Origin: Rhizopus arrhizus
Taxonomy: Eukaryota; Mucoromycota; Mucoromycetes; Mucorales; Rhizopodaceae
Length of the DNA stretch: 64,000 nt
Assembly: GCA_024220505.1 (NCBI GenBank)
Contig: JAKZZE010000007.1
Coordinates: 992,001 to 1,056,000 of the forward strand
Direction of reading: 5' to 3'
Each line of letters opens with the position of its first letter. The stretch's first letter is position 1. The notes under the pieces were generated by a model. It was not told the origin of the DNA. It saw only the letters and a program-made list of their open reading frames with translations, and did no database searches. The position numbers were made by a program, and so were the translations under genes. Positions 11,554-25,177 of the stretch are shown in pieces.

Positions 11554-13799
11554 TTAAACAGTTTCATCTAAAGATTCAGTATCATCGTCCGTTCGATGAG
11601 CCAGTGTCTGCAGAGCGGTCTTGACAGCTTCATCCGCACTCCAGTGAAAGAAAGGATAGCGATCACGAGGAAGGTGAATAGAGACTTTTTCGACATCGAA
11701 TGAACGATTACTGGTGTCACTCTTGTGTTCTTGTGATTCCACTGTCTGCACAGGACCATCCATCGAGGCAGGAACGATCGGCAAGATCTCACGAGCGGCC
11801 GTTGGATCCGACAGACCAGATCTGGGTTGATCGGCCATGCCAGCAGCGATCAGACAGGTACGAATGGCAGGATGGATAATGTTGGCAAAGTGAAACTCGA
11901 CATGATGCCCCGCATAGCGGTTCAGGGCGTTCTGGGCATCGACAATGGCCTGAAGTCCACTGGAGTCCAACCGATTCACGGTGCTAAAGTCCAAGATGAG
12001 CGCATGCAGACGGGGCAGCTGAGCACGAGCCGCGTCGCGGGTTGGGTCTGCATCGTCATTCCACGCACGCTCTCCCTTGGTGAGGAGCTTTGCATGACGT
12101 CGAGTATGCTGCTTGCAGTAAGAGAGAATCTTGTCCGAGATAAAGGCTGAATTGGGATACGTAAATGATTCGTCCACACGGCACATCAGGATACCCGCAG
12201 GAAGGTCTTCGACGAGTGGACCCAGGCTTGGATGGTTTTGAGCGACGTAGAGATAGTGTGTCTCGCTCGTCTTGCCGTCACCGGTCAGAGGAATACGACC
12301 CAAGCTCCAGAAGCGAGGTCGTGCGATACGAAAGAGCAAGATGACAAAAGAGAGACCGACGGCAGCATAGATGCCGTATTCGACCGTCGTAAAGAACGTG
12401 ATGATCACACCCGCAACAAACACAAAGAGTTCCCAGAGGGATACTTTGGCAAGACGTTTCATGTATTCTGGACCAGAAGCAAGATCCGAGACGGCATGAA
12501 TCACCACAGCAGCCAGGGTAGCATCAGGAATATAATAAAAGGCAGGTGTGAGTGCATAGAGTGCGAGGATGACAACCAAGGCAGAAAAGACACCGGCCAG
12601 AGGGGTCTTGACACCTGATCTGGCCTTGATGGCCGTACGAGAAAAGGATCCGGTGGATGGATAGGCACCAAAGAAAGAAGCCCAGATGTTGGTGAATCCG
12701 ATCGCGACAATCTCTTGATTGGGATTGATCGAATAATCATTGATACGACCGAATGATTTGGCAATAGCCACATGTTCCAAGATCAAGATGATCACACCCG
12801 ACGGAAGAGAGCTCGCGACAGAAGACACAGTGTCCGTGGTAATGTTGGGCACCGCCATAGCTTGAAATCCAGCGGGCACGGTCTTGACGATACTGATCGG
12901 ACTCGTACTTTTACCAATGTTGATCAAAAAGGCAATCAGAGTAGCAAAGATCACCAGTACACCATTTCGCATGATGCTGAAAAAGAAAAAGTGATTTGAA
13001 TATTTTGGATAACGTTTACTGAGATATTGACATCCAAAGCGAACACCATAAAGCCAGACAAGGGCACTCAAACCAAAGGCCACGTCAAGTTTGGTGGTTG
13101 GAAGATATTTAAAAAAGTTGCCAAAGATCAAATAACTTGAATCTTGAGTGTTAACAGCCTTGATACCAAACAGCTTTGGCCACTGACCGATCGAGATCGT
13201 GATGGCAGATCCAGTCATGAAACCAGCAATAGCAGGAGCGGGAATGAAATCAACCAGGATACCAAGTCGAACAAGACCGATAAACATGGCAATCGCACCT
13301 GTCAATAAACACATAGTGACAGCGATCTCAGGACCAGTGATGTTTGGATTCTCAGCCGTGATCTTTGTGATCGTTTGACCGACAAGAAGAGACATGACTG
13401 CTGTAGGGCCAATACTGATATCTTTGGAGGTGGCAAATAAGCAATAAACACAGAGACCCACAAAGGCAGTACTAGAATCAAGTTAGTTTTTTTTTTTTCT
13501 CTTAAAGAGCTCAACACTTACTATAGACCATATTGTGGAGGCAGTTGAGCAATTTTAGCGTAACCCATACTTTGAGGCACAACCACCACACCTACCGTCA
13601 CACCCGCAATGATATCCCGAAGTAACCACTGCAGATTATATCGATGGATCCAATTGATGACAGGGAATAAACTGAGAATATATTCTTGTATGTAGTGAGG
13701 TAATTCATGAAAGAATTCTTGAGTTTGTTTTCTGTATGATTCTGGTTCATAATCAATAATGATTTCTCCTACATTCTGTTGATGAGGAGAAATAGTCAT
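11554..13799 (-). CDS. SulP-family sulfate permease with C-terminal STAS domain
   Basis: Two exons (13799-13522 and 13471-11554) encode 731 residues. The N-terminus leads into LLRDIIAGVTVGVVVVPQSM and the sulfate-transporter segment AQLPPQYGLYT, where the intron lies; splicing restores the conserved YT-AF junction. About ten to twelve hydrophobic segments follow. The C-terminal third is a cytoplasmic STAS domain, with LHALILDFSTVNRLDSSGLQ as its core. Fungal members (yeast Sul1/Sul2, Neurospora Cys-14) import sulfate across the plasma membrane for assimilation, usually under sulfur control. Sulfate is the likely substrate, but SulP proteins can carry other anions. An antisense frame on the plus strand is a shadow of this GC-richer gene. 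Confidence 0.93.
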
Positions 13800-14025
13800 G
13801 ATGTGTATGTATGAAAGAAGAAGAAAAAAAAAAAAAAAAAAAAAAAAAAAGAGAGAGTCTAAGTGTGTCAGTGGTATTGCGCCATTCTATCATTTGATTA
13901 CATCTTATTATCCAACAATGGCTGACCTTGAAATAAAAGATATACCAAAAATAGCAAGTAGAAATCATAACCAATCAAATATAAATCAAGATCTTGTTTA
14001 TTAATAAGCTAATTTTTTCATTGTT
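13800..14025. promoter_or_regulatory. Promoter region of the sulfate permease
   Basis: These 226 bases lie upstream of the permease ATG and downstream of the BRN1 stop. A purine-rich A tract of about 27 bases sits at 13824-13850, about 25 bases upstream of the start codon. No specific sulfur-regulator site could be identified with confidence. Confidence 0.4.
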
Positions 14026-16720
14026 TTATTCTGAAGTAACATTTTGATAAATAGTGATTTCATTCAATATGGATTCATTATTCATCCAATCATTATCTCC
14101 CATTACAAAATCATCCTCATCCTCATCTCCTTTTGATCCTTTAATGACTAAATCCCTTTCGTTTGCAAGATGTAATAAACAAATAAAACAAAATGGGACA
14201 GAGATATCCTTCATCACTTTGGGTGGATACATTTTCTTTAGGTTATTGACAATATCAGTAAATTTTTGTATTCCATTCACTTGTTCATCTTTTGTTAATG
14301 CTTTCCAAAGATTATCTTTTAATTTCTTTACATCCACTCTTTTAGCTGTTCTTGCATAGTTTACATAAAGTGGTCTTGTTCTTTTCAGTTGATGACCTGT
14401 AATCAGTGTGTCTCCATAAATACCAGATGTTTCAATATCATCGTAATTGTCTTGATAATAGCCTGAATCATCCATCGTACTCAATAAAGCTAAAAGAAAC
14501 AGGGATGAATTCACACAGTGGATGATTCCAACTTACACTTACTTGGTTCATTATTATCTGTCATATCAACCGGAAGACTCTGTCCATCCTCTAGATCATA
14601 ATCTACATAATCTTGTGTTTGTTCAGCCCAAAAGTTAACATCACCTTCTTCTTCTATCTTTTCTTCATCCCTCTTCACTTCCTTCTTTTTCTTTTCAATC
14701 TATACACAATCAGATAAAGACAGCAGACTTCCCCCCCAAAAAAAGAACTTACTGGAAACATTGGTTTCAAAAAGTATTGCAAGAGTTGCTTTGATGAAAA
14801 ATGAATGTCATCAGGCAAGAGGTGCTTTGATGGATTGGTATTGTTTGGTAAAGTTAACTTCTTTGTCGAAGCTTCAAAGATCGCATCTTCATCTTCTCCT
14901 TCTTCTTTAAATTCAATAAAATAGTCTTGTCTTGTCTTCTTCTTTGTCGTTTTTTCTTCTATTTTATTTAAGTCTCTTGTACTTCAACTTTCATCCACTT
15001 ACCATTGTTTATCATTTCTTTATTGATCGTTTGTGTTGTCGTCGTCGGTGGTGGTCTTCTCAACTTCCAATGTTCTGGTCCAGCCCAATTCTTTATGAGC
15101 GTATTATCAAAATAATGAAACAAGTCCTTGTTTTCATTATTCAAAAGTGCAGTCAAATAATCTTTCTCTGGTAATCCTCCTTCTCCATCATCCAATCCGT
15201 CCAATCCTTCTTCATCTTCTTGTGCTTGATCATTTTGAGTGTCATCAAACGTAAAAGGATCTTCTAGATCATCATGACCATAGTCAATATCATAATCATC
15301 GTTATAATCTGGCATAAAATTAGCTTCATCGCCTACTATTCCTTCTGGATGATCTTCTTCTTCGCTGTGTAATTCTGGTATTTCTAATGTGTCACTGAAA
15401 AAGTCAAAGCCTTTGAGGGAAGGAACGATAGAGAGTTCTTCCAGTGATTGCAAGTCAGGTAATTTGGCTACCAAGAAAACTTAGAGACAGTACAAACAAA
15501 AAGGAGGGAAGATAGACTTACATTTCAAACGAGAAATTTCAATCATATTGCTTTTATCAAGCATCTCGACCCCTTTTTCTCCTTTTGCTTCTTCTGCTTG
15601 CCCTTCTTCTGCATCCTCCACTAGCTTGTCTTCTGCATCCTCCACTAACTTGTCTTCTGCATCCTCCACTAACTTGTCTTCTGCATCCTCTACTGGCTTG
15701 TCTTCTGCATCCTCCACTAGCTTGTCTTCTGCATCCTCTACTAGCTTGTCTTCTGTATCGTTTATTTCATCTCTTTCGTTTGCTTTGTCTCCTTCTTCTT
15801 CTGCATCCTCTACTTGGCTTTCTTTTGATGTATTTACTTGTTCTGCTGTTTGATCCACATCCATCTCTTCACCTTCCTCCTCCTCTTCATCCTGTATTTT
15901 TTCATCTGTTTCAATCTCCATCGGATCCTCCTGTGGATTCGTTTCATCTCTCTCGATGGTCGAATCCGACGCATCAAAGATAATCTTACAGTGGCGATCG
16001 ATGCTGAGGTGGTTCAGCAGCAGTCCTCTTGCACCGCCCTCGTCAAAGTCAGCCGAAGTTTTTTTAAAGAGGGGATCGACTGCGAAATCCAAATCGAATT
16101 TTTTCAGTGAAATCGTCGAAAAATCCTTGACGAGACTCGCATCGGCCCTTTGCGTCTATCGGTTCTCTTTAGTATCCATCATCCTAGCTCGCTGCTTACC
16201 TTTCGACGAACCCTCCTTTCCTTTCGTGTCTCTTCATCCTCGTTTCCGTCTATCATGTGATCAGCATCTCATCTTCCCTATTTACCCTCACTTACGTGCA
16301 CTGTCCGCAAGGCCACTCAACAGTTTACCTGTCTCTGTCGCTACCGAATCCACACGAGAAGTGTAGATCTTTACACAACCGTCCAAGGTACACGAAGCCT
16401 TTTGAAAATTGATCGAGTCTCCTTCACGAAGAAAAGTCATTTCATGAAAATAATCAATCAAGGCAAAATTCCAAGTATTTGTCGCATTCACTTTCTATAT
16501 ATTTTCATCAGCATCTGTTCACGTACAACTTTTATGTAGTTACATTATCAGTACACATTTTGATCCATTCTTCAAAGTTGGAATACATTTGAGCTGGTGT
16601 CAAGGTAGGAACAGAAGGATTCAATGTTGTATTAGAGGCACCTCCAGTATGATGACCATGAGTTGTGTTGGAAGTAGTTGTTGCTACTGTTTGGACACTT
16701 TTTTGTGATTTTTTACTCAT
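14026..16720 (-). CDS. BRN1: Condensin complex subunit 2 (kleisin, CAP-H/Barren)
   Basis: Eight exons (16720-16544, 16494-16296, 16249-16200, 16155-15522, 15467-15003, 14958-14753, 14699-14543, 14489-14026) join in frame to 783 residues. Conserved Barren blocks appear in order: FEEWIKMCTDN then NATNTWNFALIDYFHEM, KASCTLDGCVKIYTSRVDSV, KKFDLDFAVDPLFKKTSADF, a central WAGPEHWKLRRP, and the C-terminal winged-helix region YARTAKRVDVKKLKDNLWKA with ISVPFCFICLLHLANE. The protein is the kleisin bridging the Smc2/Smc4 heads in condensin and is needed for mitotic chromosome compaction. An acidic octapeptide repeat array interrupts exon 4. Three exons are shorter than 180 nt and introns are about 40-60 nt. 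Confidence 0.95.
15605..15748 (-). repeat. In-frame coding minisatellite, six 24-bp units, in BRN1
   Basis: A 24-base unit (plus strand TCTTCTGCATCCTCCACTA then a variable base and CTTG) is repeated six times without changing frame. It encodes the octapeptide LVEDAEDK (with one PVEDAEDK variant) within an acidic, probably disordered linker of the condensin kleisin. Units differ by only a few bases, so the array is recent or kept homogeneous. Confidence 0.92.
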
Positions 16721-16912
16721 AATTTATTAATTAAAAAAAAAAAAAAAAAAAAAAAAACAATCTTTGGGCCCCTTTTTTTTGTATGTGTTCCTTTTGACTG
16801 TCACAAAGAGTGTTCGAGTACAAAAGTGTCTTTTGAAAATGACTGATTGAACACGAAGGGTATTGAATAACAAACTGGTATTTTCTTTCTTTTTCTTTCA
16901 ACCAACCGTGCT
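16721..16912. promoter_or_regulatory. Shared 192-bp spacer between divergent BRN1 and a membrane-protein gene
   Basis: The two start codons face away from each other across 192 bases, so this segment must carry both promoters. It contains a 25-base A run next to the BRN1 start and a pyrimidine-rich stretch just before the opposite start, but no clear TATA box. Confidence 0.55.
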
Positions 16913-18611
16913 ATGAACAGCTCATTAGGCTATGCATCCCATCAACAACAATACACGAGCTATCAAGCGAACGAGACGGTCTCTGTCCTACTCTTCTTTA
17001 CCATCTTATTCGTCCTTTTTGCTGCCTTTATGATTTATTTTTGGTATACAGAACTGCACAAGATACCAGCAGAGCAAAGAGGAGAGCAAGCAGTGAGTCA
17101 GCAGCAAGAGGTCTATGTGCTGATCGATAACCTGTCGATGCAAGTCAAGACAACCTTCAGGATGCCCCTGATCACCCTGATGACCGTTCTCTACAAGAAG
17201 TTGATGAACAAGGACACGTCCGGACCCGAACAGCGTGTGTATTCCGCCGGAGCCTACCACTTGCTTTCCCTGCTCTTCTTCTCGACGGCCACCCTCAGCC
17301 TGACCACCCTTGTGGCCGCCCTGAAGACGGCGACGTCCAAGACGATCCAGACCACCCTCTTTCTCCTCGTCCTCTCGATCAATCTCTATCTGATCACTCG
17401 ACAGAGGTGTTACTACCATCAAAAGCGACAGCTCTTTGGTCAGAACGATGCACACCATCATGCGGTCTATGAGACTCGGTTTGCAGATTGGGATCGATCG
17501 ATGGCGAGCAATTGGGTCCAGATCATGATCTTGGTCATCGAGTTCTTTCAGCTCATCTCCTTTCCCCTCCGAGACCTTTTGAGCCTCAGCCAACATGACC
17601 CGACCTCAATCACGCTCTCGTTTGTGCTGAACGTGGGCGGATGGATGCCGGACATGAAGACACCGTCCTGGTACGTGTATTCGGTCTGGACGACGTTTGC
17701 TGTCGTTGTCTGCAGCCTGATCTTGGCTGTCGTGATTCATTCGATCAATGCGAGGTATCCTTACAAGCTATCGACGCGTTGGGTTCGATGGTGTCTACCA
17801 GTCGTTGTAAGCTCTTTTGTATTGTTTGCTATCTGTTACTGATCACTTGCTCCTCTCTAGACTTTATTATACATTCCCATCTTGGTAAGCACGATCGGTT
17901 GGGATCCTTCGCATTCGTTTGTAATCTTATTTCTAGACAACCTTTGTTGGATCTGCCGCATGTCAATCGCTCAATGAGCCATCGAATGCTTTCAGTCTCA
18001 CCCTTCGATGTCACTCGCCTTCTGTACCTCGACAGCCCTATCTCTGGCTATCCTTAATTGGCTATGTGCTCGCTTATTTCTTAACAACCCTGTTCTTATC
18101 AAGTCATGAAAGAGTGCCCAACAAGAATGAGATTGCTTACAAGTCCATCAGTGTAGCATTCATAAAAATATGGGTAACATGACAACCACAGTAGATTTAA
18201 AATAACAGTTCACATAGGCTTATTGCTCGCTATCGTTTTCTTACTCGTCGAATCGACCACGAAAGTGAACCGGATGCGGGCACTACTGTCCACTGCGATC
18301 CTGTTTACTATGATTTGTTATAATATCAAAACAAGCCCGTGTTATGTGGATAAAGTAAACAGACTTTTGAATCCACACGTCCGATACTAATCTCTCGACA
18401 GATAAACTTTTTTAGGACAGGGTCCTTCATCTCCATCCTCTGGACCTCTGCCCTGGTTGCTGTCTTGAGTGATACGAATGCGATCGAAAGTCTTGGACCG
18501 GGGACGGTGATCTATATCGTTCTCAGCGGTTGGGTCTTTATCCTCTTCTTGTTCATTTTACTCTATTTCATTTATTATTCACATCCCTCCTGCTCCTCTC
18601 ATCCGACATGA
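16913..18611 (+). CDS. Multi-pass membrane protein of unknown function
   Basis: Five exons (16913-17806, 17861-17884, 17937-18150, 18218-18354, 18402-18611) give 492 residues in one frame. The third donor is an unusual GTGTAG chosen because it alone restores phase; that junction is the least certain part. At least ten hydrophobic segments are visible, for example near residues 22-45, 115-160 and 200-225, and one close to the C-terminus (VIYIVLSGWVFILFLFILLY). A short extramembrane part lies near residues 47-90. The second exon is only 24 nt, coding TLLYIPIL inside a membrane segment. I do not recognise the family. The gene is GC-richer than its neighbours. Confidence 0.75.
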
Positions 18612-18677
18612 CACTTGATTCAAATGGACACGTCCGTCTTTATTTAAAAGCAAAATAAATACCTTCCTATCATTCCA

Positions 18678-19460
18678 TTAGTTTTCAACCGCATGACTGT
18701 ATCCGCTTACCTGAGCCACCCAATAGGCATGCTTTGATGCACTCTTGTAAGCCGCAATCTCGAGCTGTCCAGGAATCGGCTGTCCAAACTGATACTGTTC
18801 CGATCCTGTCAAATAAGCCGAGGTGTCTTTGTGGATCAATTGAACGGGCTGTTCACGTAGCCAGTCTCCTTTCGTGCACTGCACCTGCCAATCATCCCCC
18901 GAATCCTGTCCGTCGTAGCAGCTGACCTCTTGCTGTTTGGAAAGGGGAGATGGATGAAGGTGGGAGTGAAGGTAGGCTTTGGTATTGGTATGTTTCAGAC
19001 GAATCAGTGAGCCACAGCGTACGGCTTCTCTGTGTCAAAAGAAATATGAGCTACTTCATTCTCTGTATTCTCTAGGCTTACCCTCGTCTACAGACATGTC
19101 CAGAAGCAGCTTCGACAACCCACAGGCTGTTGGCGTCACTGGCATGAGGGAAGCCAGTCACTGACTGTTGACCTGATCCACTTCCTACATCAATCTGTAA
19201 GCAAGTTAGTGTGCTGAGCCTTATTGAATATACCATAAGTAACACTGTGAGAGTGTAGTTTGTAACCATTGACATTGTTTGCAAGTTTGATGATACTTCC
19301 ACATGTTACTTTTTCAAATCCTTTTTTTTTAAAAAAAAAATAAGATGACGTTGTGCGTTAGTCTAAAAAGTAGTCTACCTTCTTCAATCTCTGGTTTATC
19401 ATCAGCTAATACAAACACGAAAGGAAGGGAAATAATCGATAACAGTGAAAACAGCTTCAT
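18678..19460 (-). CDS. SDF2-like secretory-pathway protein with MIR repeats
   Basis: Four exons (19460-19379, 19320-19234, 19184-19082, 19029-18678) encode 207 residues. Residues 1-20 form a signal peptide (MKLFSLLSIISLPFVFVLAD). The mature part starts with VTCGSIIKLAN and continues YKLHSHSVTYG, then GSGSGQQSVTGFP, RCGSLIRLKHTNT and LIHKDTSAYLTG, which are the successive MIR motifs of stromal cell-derived factor 2 proteins. The acceptor at 19185 rather than the one ten bases earlier is required, since the other gives a stop and breaks the conserved YGSGSGQQ. SDF2 proteins act in the ER, often with DnaJ partners in folding quality control; MIR repeats also occur in protein O-mannosyltransferases. 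No KDEL-type signal is visible at the C-terminus. Confidence 0.88.
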
Positions 19461-19690
19461 TTTTTTTTTTTTTTCTTTTTTCTTTCTAGAATAAAAAAAG
19501 AGGAGCAGGAATGATTGCGTGCAAGAGGGTCTTGATACTATCCAAATTAGGTGATTTGTGTCACGATAAGCCTCTGACTCTTTTTCTGTCTCTCTCTCTC
19601 TTTCTCTGCTTTCAAAAAGTTTCTTTTTTTTTTTTTTTTTTTTTTCTTCTTTTTTTTCACTTGTTATTTTAACAAAACAATCAGAAAGAG
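19461..19690. promoter_or_regulatory. Divergent promoter between SDF2-like and KDM4-like genes
   Basis: These 230 bases separate two start codons on opposite strands. The segment holds a T run of about 22 bases at 19624-19645, a CT-repeat run (TCTCTCTCTCTC) near 19590, and shorter T runs next to the SDF2-like start. No TATA box is obvious. Confidence 0.5.
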
Positions 19691-21822
<2,132 letters not shown>

Positions 21823-22187
21823 TTATATTCTTTTGTTTATATGCTACATTTATTACTTACATTTGTTTAAAGCTGCAATCATTTATTTTATTTTTTTTAA
21901 AAAAAAATAAACAAGTACTCGTATATATGGAATCCCTTGAAAACAACTTTTCAGTTGAATTTTATTAGTCTTGATTCATTCGTCACCCTAAAGTGATGTG
22001 AAACATTTGGATTGAATGATGAAACGAAAACACACACAGAAAGAGCGTTTATCACTCTATGTACTGCAGTCGTGGCATAGTTGTTCAACAAGAGTTCTTT
22101 CAAATCATGATTTAAAATTTGGTATTTATTATAAAAGCAATAGATTGTTTAGAAAAGTGATAATAAATAAAAATGAAAGGGGGGATT
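21823..22187. other. Convergent 3' spacer, no gene
   Basis: These 365 bases lie between two convergent stops. They contain AT-rich sequence with AATAAA-like motifs on both strands, suitable for polyadenylation of both genes. A plus-strand frame starting at 22016 runs into the neighbouring gene's antisense and is not considered real. Confidence 0.6.
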
Positions 22188-24026
22188 CTAAGATGTTTCA
22201 AAAAGAACTTCATTATGGTTTAACTTTAGCTTACGAACCGACCGACACACAAACTGAAGATAACCCTCTGACACATCAGAAAACCAAGACTTTTTGGATG
22301 AATAACAATTCCTGTGGAGGAAACGAGGTCTACGGAGCTCATGCTCTTGGCAGATGTCGATAGCAGAACGAAGCATGAGCAACTCATGGGGCTTTTTGAA
22401 TCGTCGGAGGATGGAAGGAGGTGAGTGGGCGACGTCATTGGCATAGAGATGATACCAGCTTGGCCGTAAGTCCTTGTCGAGTTGAACGATCGCAAACAGG
22501 CGGACGAGGGCCCCACTGCTCAGCTGACTGTCGACGCCGGTGGTCTGAAAACGATTGAAATCCAGGATTTCGACATGGCTCAGTGTATTGTGGGGTAGCT
22601 CGATCGAGCTACCGAGGCCCTGTGTATCCCAAAAGCAACTCGCGAGCTCCAGGTGGCTCAGGCGACGACAGCGATCGGACAGATGACAAAAGACCTCTCT
22701 CGACACCCGACTGTGTTTCAGCAGGAGGGTTTCGAGCGGATGTCGGCCCTGGACCTCGGCTGAGCCGATCACCAGGGTGGTTCGGTTCAGGACCAGTCGT
22801 TTGAGTCGACTGCAGCCAGAGAGAAGGAGGTCGAGCGGGATCTCTTGGACTTGAAAGGCCTTGTCGAATCCGTTGGAGAGCGTGAGACTGGACAGGTGGA
22901 TGGTGAGGGAGAAGGAGGCAGAGAGTTCCTGAACGGTGCTCTTGGCCCAAAGGCCGATCGAGAGTACCTCGAGTGATTGTGTCTGTCCGAGGACGATGGC
23001 CTGAAAGGTCTCGGTGTCTAGGCGGTCGGGGGAATGTGGCTTTCGGGAGCAGTAGTTGATAATCACCTCCCTTAGCTGGGCATTCACCAGTTTGTCAAAG
23101 AAACGCTTCCCGGGGAAGTGAGATCGCATCAGGCTACTCAATCGGATGATCTGCAAATGTGAACTGGCAAGATCCATGAACGCAGCCTGTGTGTCTGCAA
23201 AATCCAGTCGGGGTGGCGAGGTTGGGTCGTATGCCAGAAACGTGTCCCAGTCGAAATTGATCTCAAGATGCTCTAAAAAGGGATATTTCGCTGCAAGGTA
23301 TGAAAGATAGATGGGTGATTTGATTGTCCATTCGATAATCACCAGTGTCTTCATCTCTTGACAGGGCGGATGGGTGAATTTTTTGGGTTCAGCGTCGACT
23401 TCTTCAGAGATCAGATGGTGAATCTCTAGATGAACAAGACGTTGACATACCGCGTGCAGTGTGTCCCACCGCTTCAAGTCAAATAAAAGTCGTTGCCCCG
23501 GTGACCTGTATTTTCCTGTCAAGACCAAGTGAGTCAAGTTGGTTGCGGTTGATAATGTCCGTAAAAGAAAGCCGTGGGTTGGGGCCGTAGTATAACTAAG
23601 ATGGGTCAGTTTATGCTTTGCAATGGCTAACACTTGAAGTGATTTTGGATCGTCAGTCATTGCAGGCAATTTCCTGATCTTTGGAAAGTAAGGCAAGATA
23701 GAATGAGGAATGAAGCTTCGCCAACTGCTAAACTCCAAGACCTCGATGTTCGGACATGTTTTGCCAAGGAATTGAAACTCTTGATGAGTGAGGCCAACTC
23801 TGTTTTTTAATTCGACACTCCTTACATGAGATCCTAGGTGGCTGTGTAAAGCAAGAATCTTAAATAGTTTCCTCACCTGTCCCCGATTGTAAATGAGTAT
23901 TGCTGTAAATAATTTATGATAAAGATAACAATAGTTTTCTTTGTTAGCTAGCAAGTATTGAATCTTGTCCCTAAAAGCAGGCAAGTAGCTGAAAATGACT
24001 TCACGAACTTCAATTGGGAACTGCAT
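22188..24026 (-). CDS. F-box protein with leucine-rich-repeat-like region
   Basis: A single exon of 612 codons. The frame extends upstream to 24158, but I chose the ATG at 24026 because the protein then begins with MQFPIEVREVIFSYLP, an N-terminal F-box as usual for the family. The 44 residues before it show no domain. Loosely spaced leucine-rich segments follow (IEVLEFSSW, LTHLVLTGKY, LVHLEIHHLI, SLEVLSIGLW, RLKRLVLNRT, RLSHLELASC). Such proteins bind Skp1 through the F-box and recruit targets for ubiquitination by SCF ligases; this type is greatly expanded in Mucoromycota. The target cannot be inferred. The region 22400-23100 is GC-rich compared with its surroundings. Confidence 0.8.
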   Translation of the reverse strand: MQFPIEVREVIFSYLPAFRDKIQYLLANKENYCYLYHKLFTAILIYNRGQVRKLFKILALHSHLGSHVRSVELKNRVGLTHQEFQFLGKTCPNIEVLEFSSWRSFIPHSILPYFPKIRKLPAMTDDPKSLQVLAIAKHKLTHLSYTTAPTHGFLLRTLSTATNLTHLVLTGKYRSPGQRLLFDLKRWDTLHAVCQRLVHLEIHHLISEEVDAEPKKFTHPPCQEMKTLVIIEWTIKSPIYLSYLAAKYPFLEHLEINFDWDTFLAYDPTSPPRLDFADTQAAFMDLASSHLQIIRLSSLMRSHFPGKRFFDKLVNAQLREVIINYCSRKPHSPDRLDTETFQAIVLGQTQSLEVLSIGLWAKSTVQELSASFSLTIHLSSLTLSNGFDKAFQVQEIPLDLLLSGCSRLKRLVLNRTTLVIGSAEVQGRHPLETLLLKHSRVSREVFCHLSDRCRRLSHLELASCFWDTQGLGSSIELPHNTLSHVEILDFNRFQTTGVDSQLSSGALVRLFAIVQLDKDLRPSWYHLYANDVAHSPPSILRRFKKPHELLMLRSAIDICQEHELRRPRFLHRNCYSSKKSWFSDVSEGYLQFVCRSVRKLKLNHNEVLFETS

Positions 24027-24786
24027 AAAACATATATTTGACAAAGAAAATCCAATTGAAGTCGGCAAATGAAAGTAAGTTTGTATAGCAAGTGGAACCG
24101 ACGAGGAATTAAGAGGAACACGACATGGATCTCTATATTTGTTTTCTAGAGCGTTCAAAGCCCCAAGTTAAATGGGGCTGTTGCTGCAAGAAGACAATGT
24201 TTTAACACAAGCTGCCCAAAGGGGCACAAGCTCATATCTCTTATGGACGTTCTACGTAGTTTATTTGTGGACTTTAGACCCTGTTATTAATTTAAAATTC
24301 AAGTGGTTCACTCAGAAAAGCTAAATGTTATTTTAAGGCTCTTTTGATTGTCTGTTGCATTTCCTGATAGGTAATGTTTGACATATATGATTAATGAACA
24401 CACAAAGGAATGCACTTTTGTTTTATATACACAAATTAGAATTTTTACAAATGAAGAAGGTTCTTAGAATGATTGCTGATGATTTTACGAAGATTTAATT
24501 TGATTAAATATTTGTGATACATTTATTTTCAATAGTATTTCTTGAATAGAGTGAAAGAAGAGTCTCGTTAGGTTAAAAAAACAAAACAAAACAAAAGTAT
24601 CTGTTTCACTTTATTCATTGGCTTATCATTTGAGAAAGACGAATTGACCTATAAATCTAAAGTATGTAATTCTTTTACCAGATAAAAGAAAAACCATTAT
24701 GCAATATTTTTTTTTATTTCAAGTATAGATTATTATTCCTTGTTAACAATCTTTTAAGTGTTGATTTGGGTTTAGAATAAATACTT

Positions 24787-25131
24787 ATGAATGTAAAGGA
24801 TGATGGAATGCTCATATCCGACTTTAAATTACACTCTTTATCGTCTAATTCATCAAACAGATCAGCACTAGCCCCTTCAGCATCCATGCAATCTAAATTA
24901 GACTTAATTATTCTTAAGGCTTACCAGCGTGTACTAGCATCCTCATTAGAATTTATAGATACCATAATACATGTATTTTCATTCTTTATCACTTCTTTCC
25001 GTTCAACAATTTTCATTTTTAGACAGCTTTATCATTTACAGAGAAAAGAAAGAGGATGTGCATTGGTACTTGTATTTATCACTTTACATATCGGCTTTTT
25101 AAATTCAACAAAAATCGTTTGTCTTTTTTAA
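24787..25131 (+). CDS. Small hypothetical protein, uncertain
   Basis: A 114-codon frame starts at 24787 and ends 46 bases before the next gene. The N-terminus is serine-rich, and the C-terminal half has two hydrophobic stretches (HVFSFFITSFRSTIFIF and ALVLVFITLHIGFL) that could be membrane segments. I recognise no family. The surrounding sequence is strongly AT-rich, where such frames arise by chance, and the short gap to the next start leaves little room for a terminator and promoter. The bases from 24027 to 24786 hold no other candidate. Confidence 0.3.
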   Translation: MNVKDDGMLISDFKLHSLSSNSSNRSALAPSASMQSKLDLIILKAYQRVLASSLEFIDTIIHVFSFFITSFRSTIFIFRQLYHLQRKERGCALVLVFITLHIGFLNSTKIVCLF

Positions 25132-25177
25132 AGCCATGATTGCGGCCATGGACTTGAATGACCTTTTTTGAACCATA

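Noticed and set aside
12232..12618. Plus-strand frames inside the sulfate permease gene
   Set aside because: They are antisense shadows of a well-supported transporter with GC-rich codons and have no domain of their own.
15548..16110. Several serine/leucine-rich plus-strand frames
   Set aside because: They are antisense of the BRN1 coding minisatellite, which keeps all frames open.
17006..17596. 196-codon minus-strand frame opposite the membrane-protein gene
   Set aside because: It lies antisense to a strongly hydrophobic, spliced coding sequence and its highly charged translation is what antisense of such codons gives.
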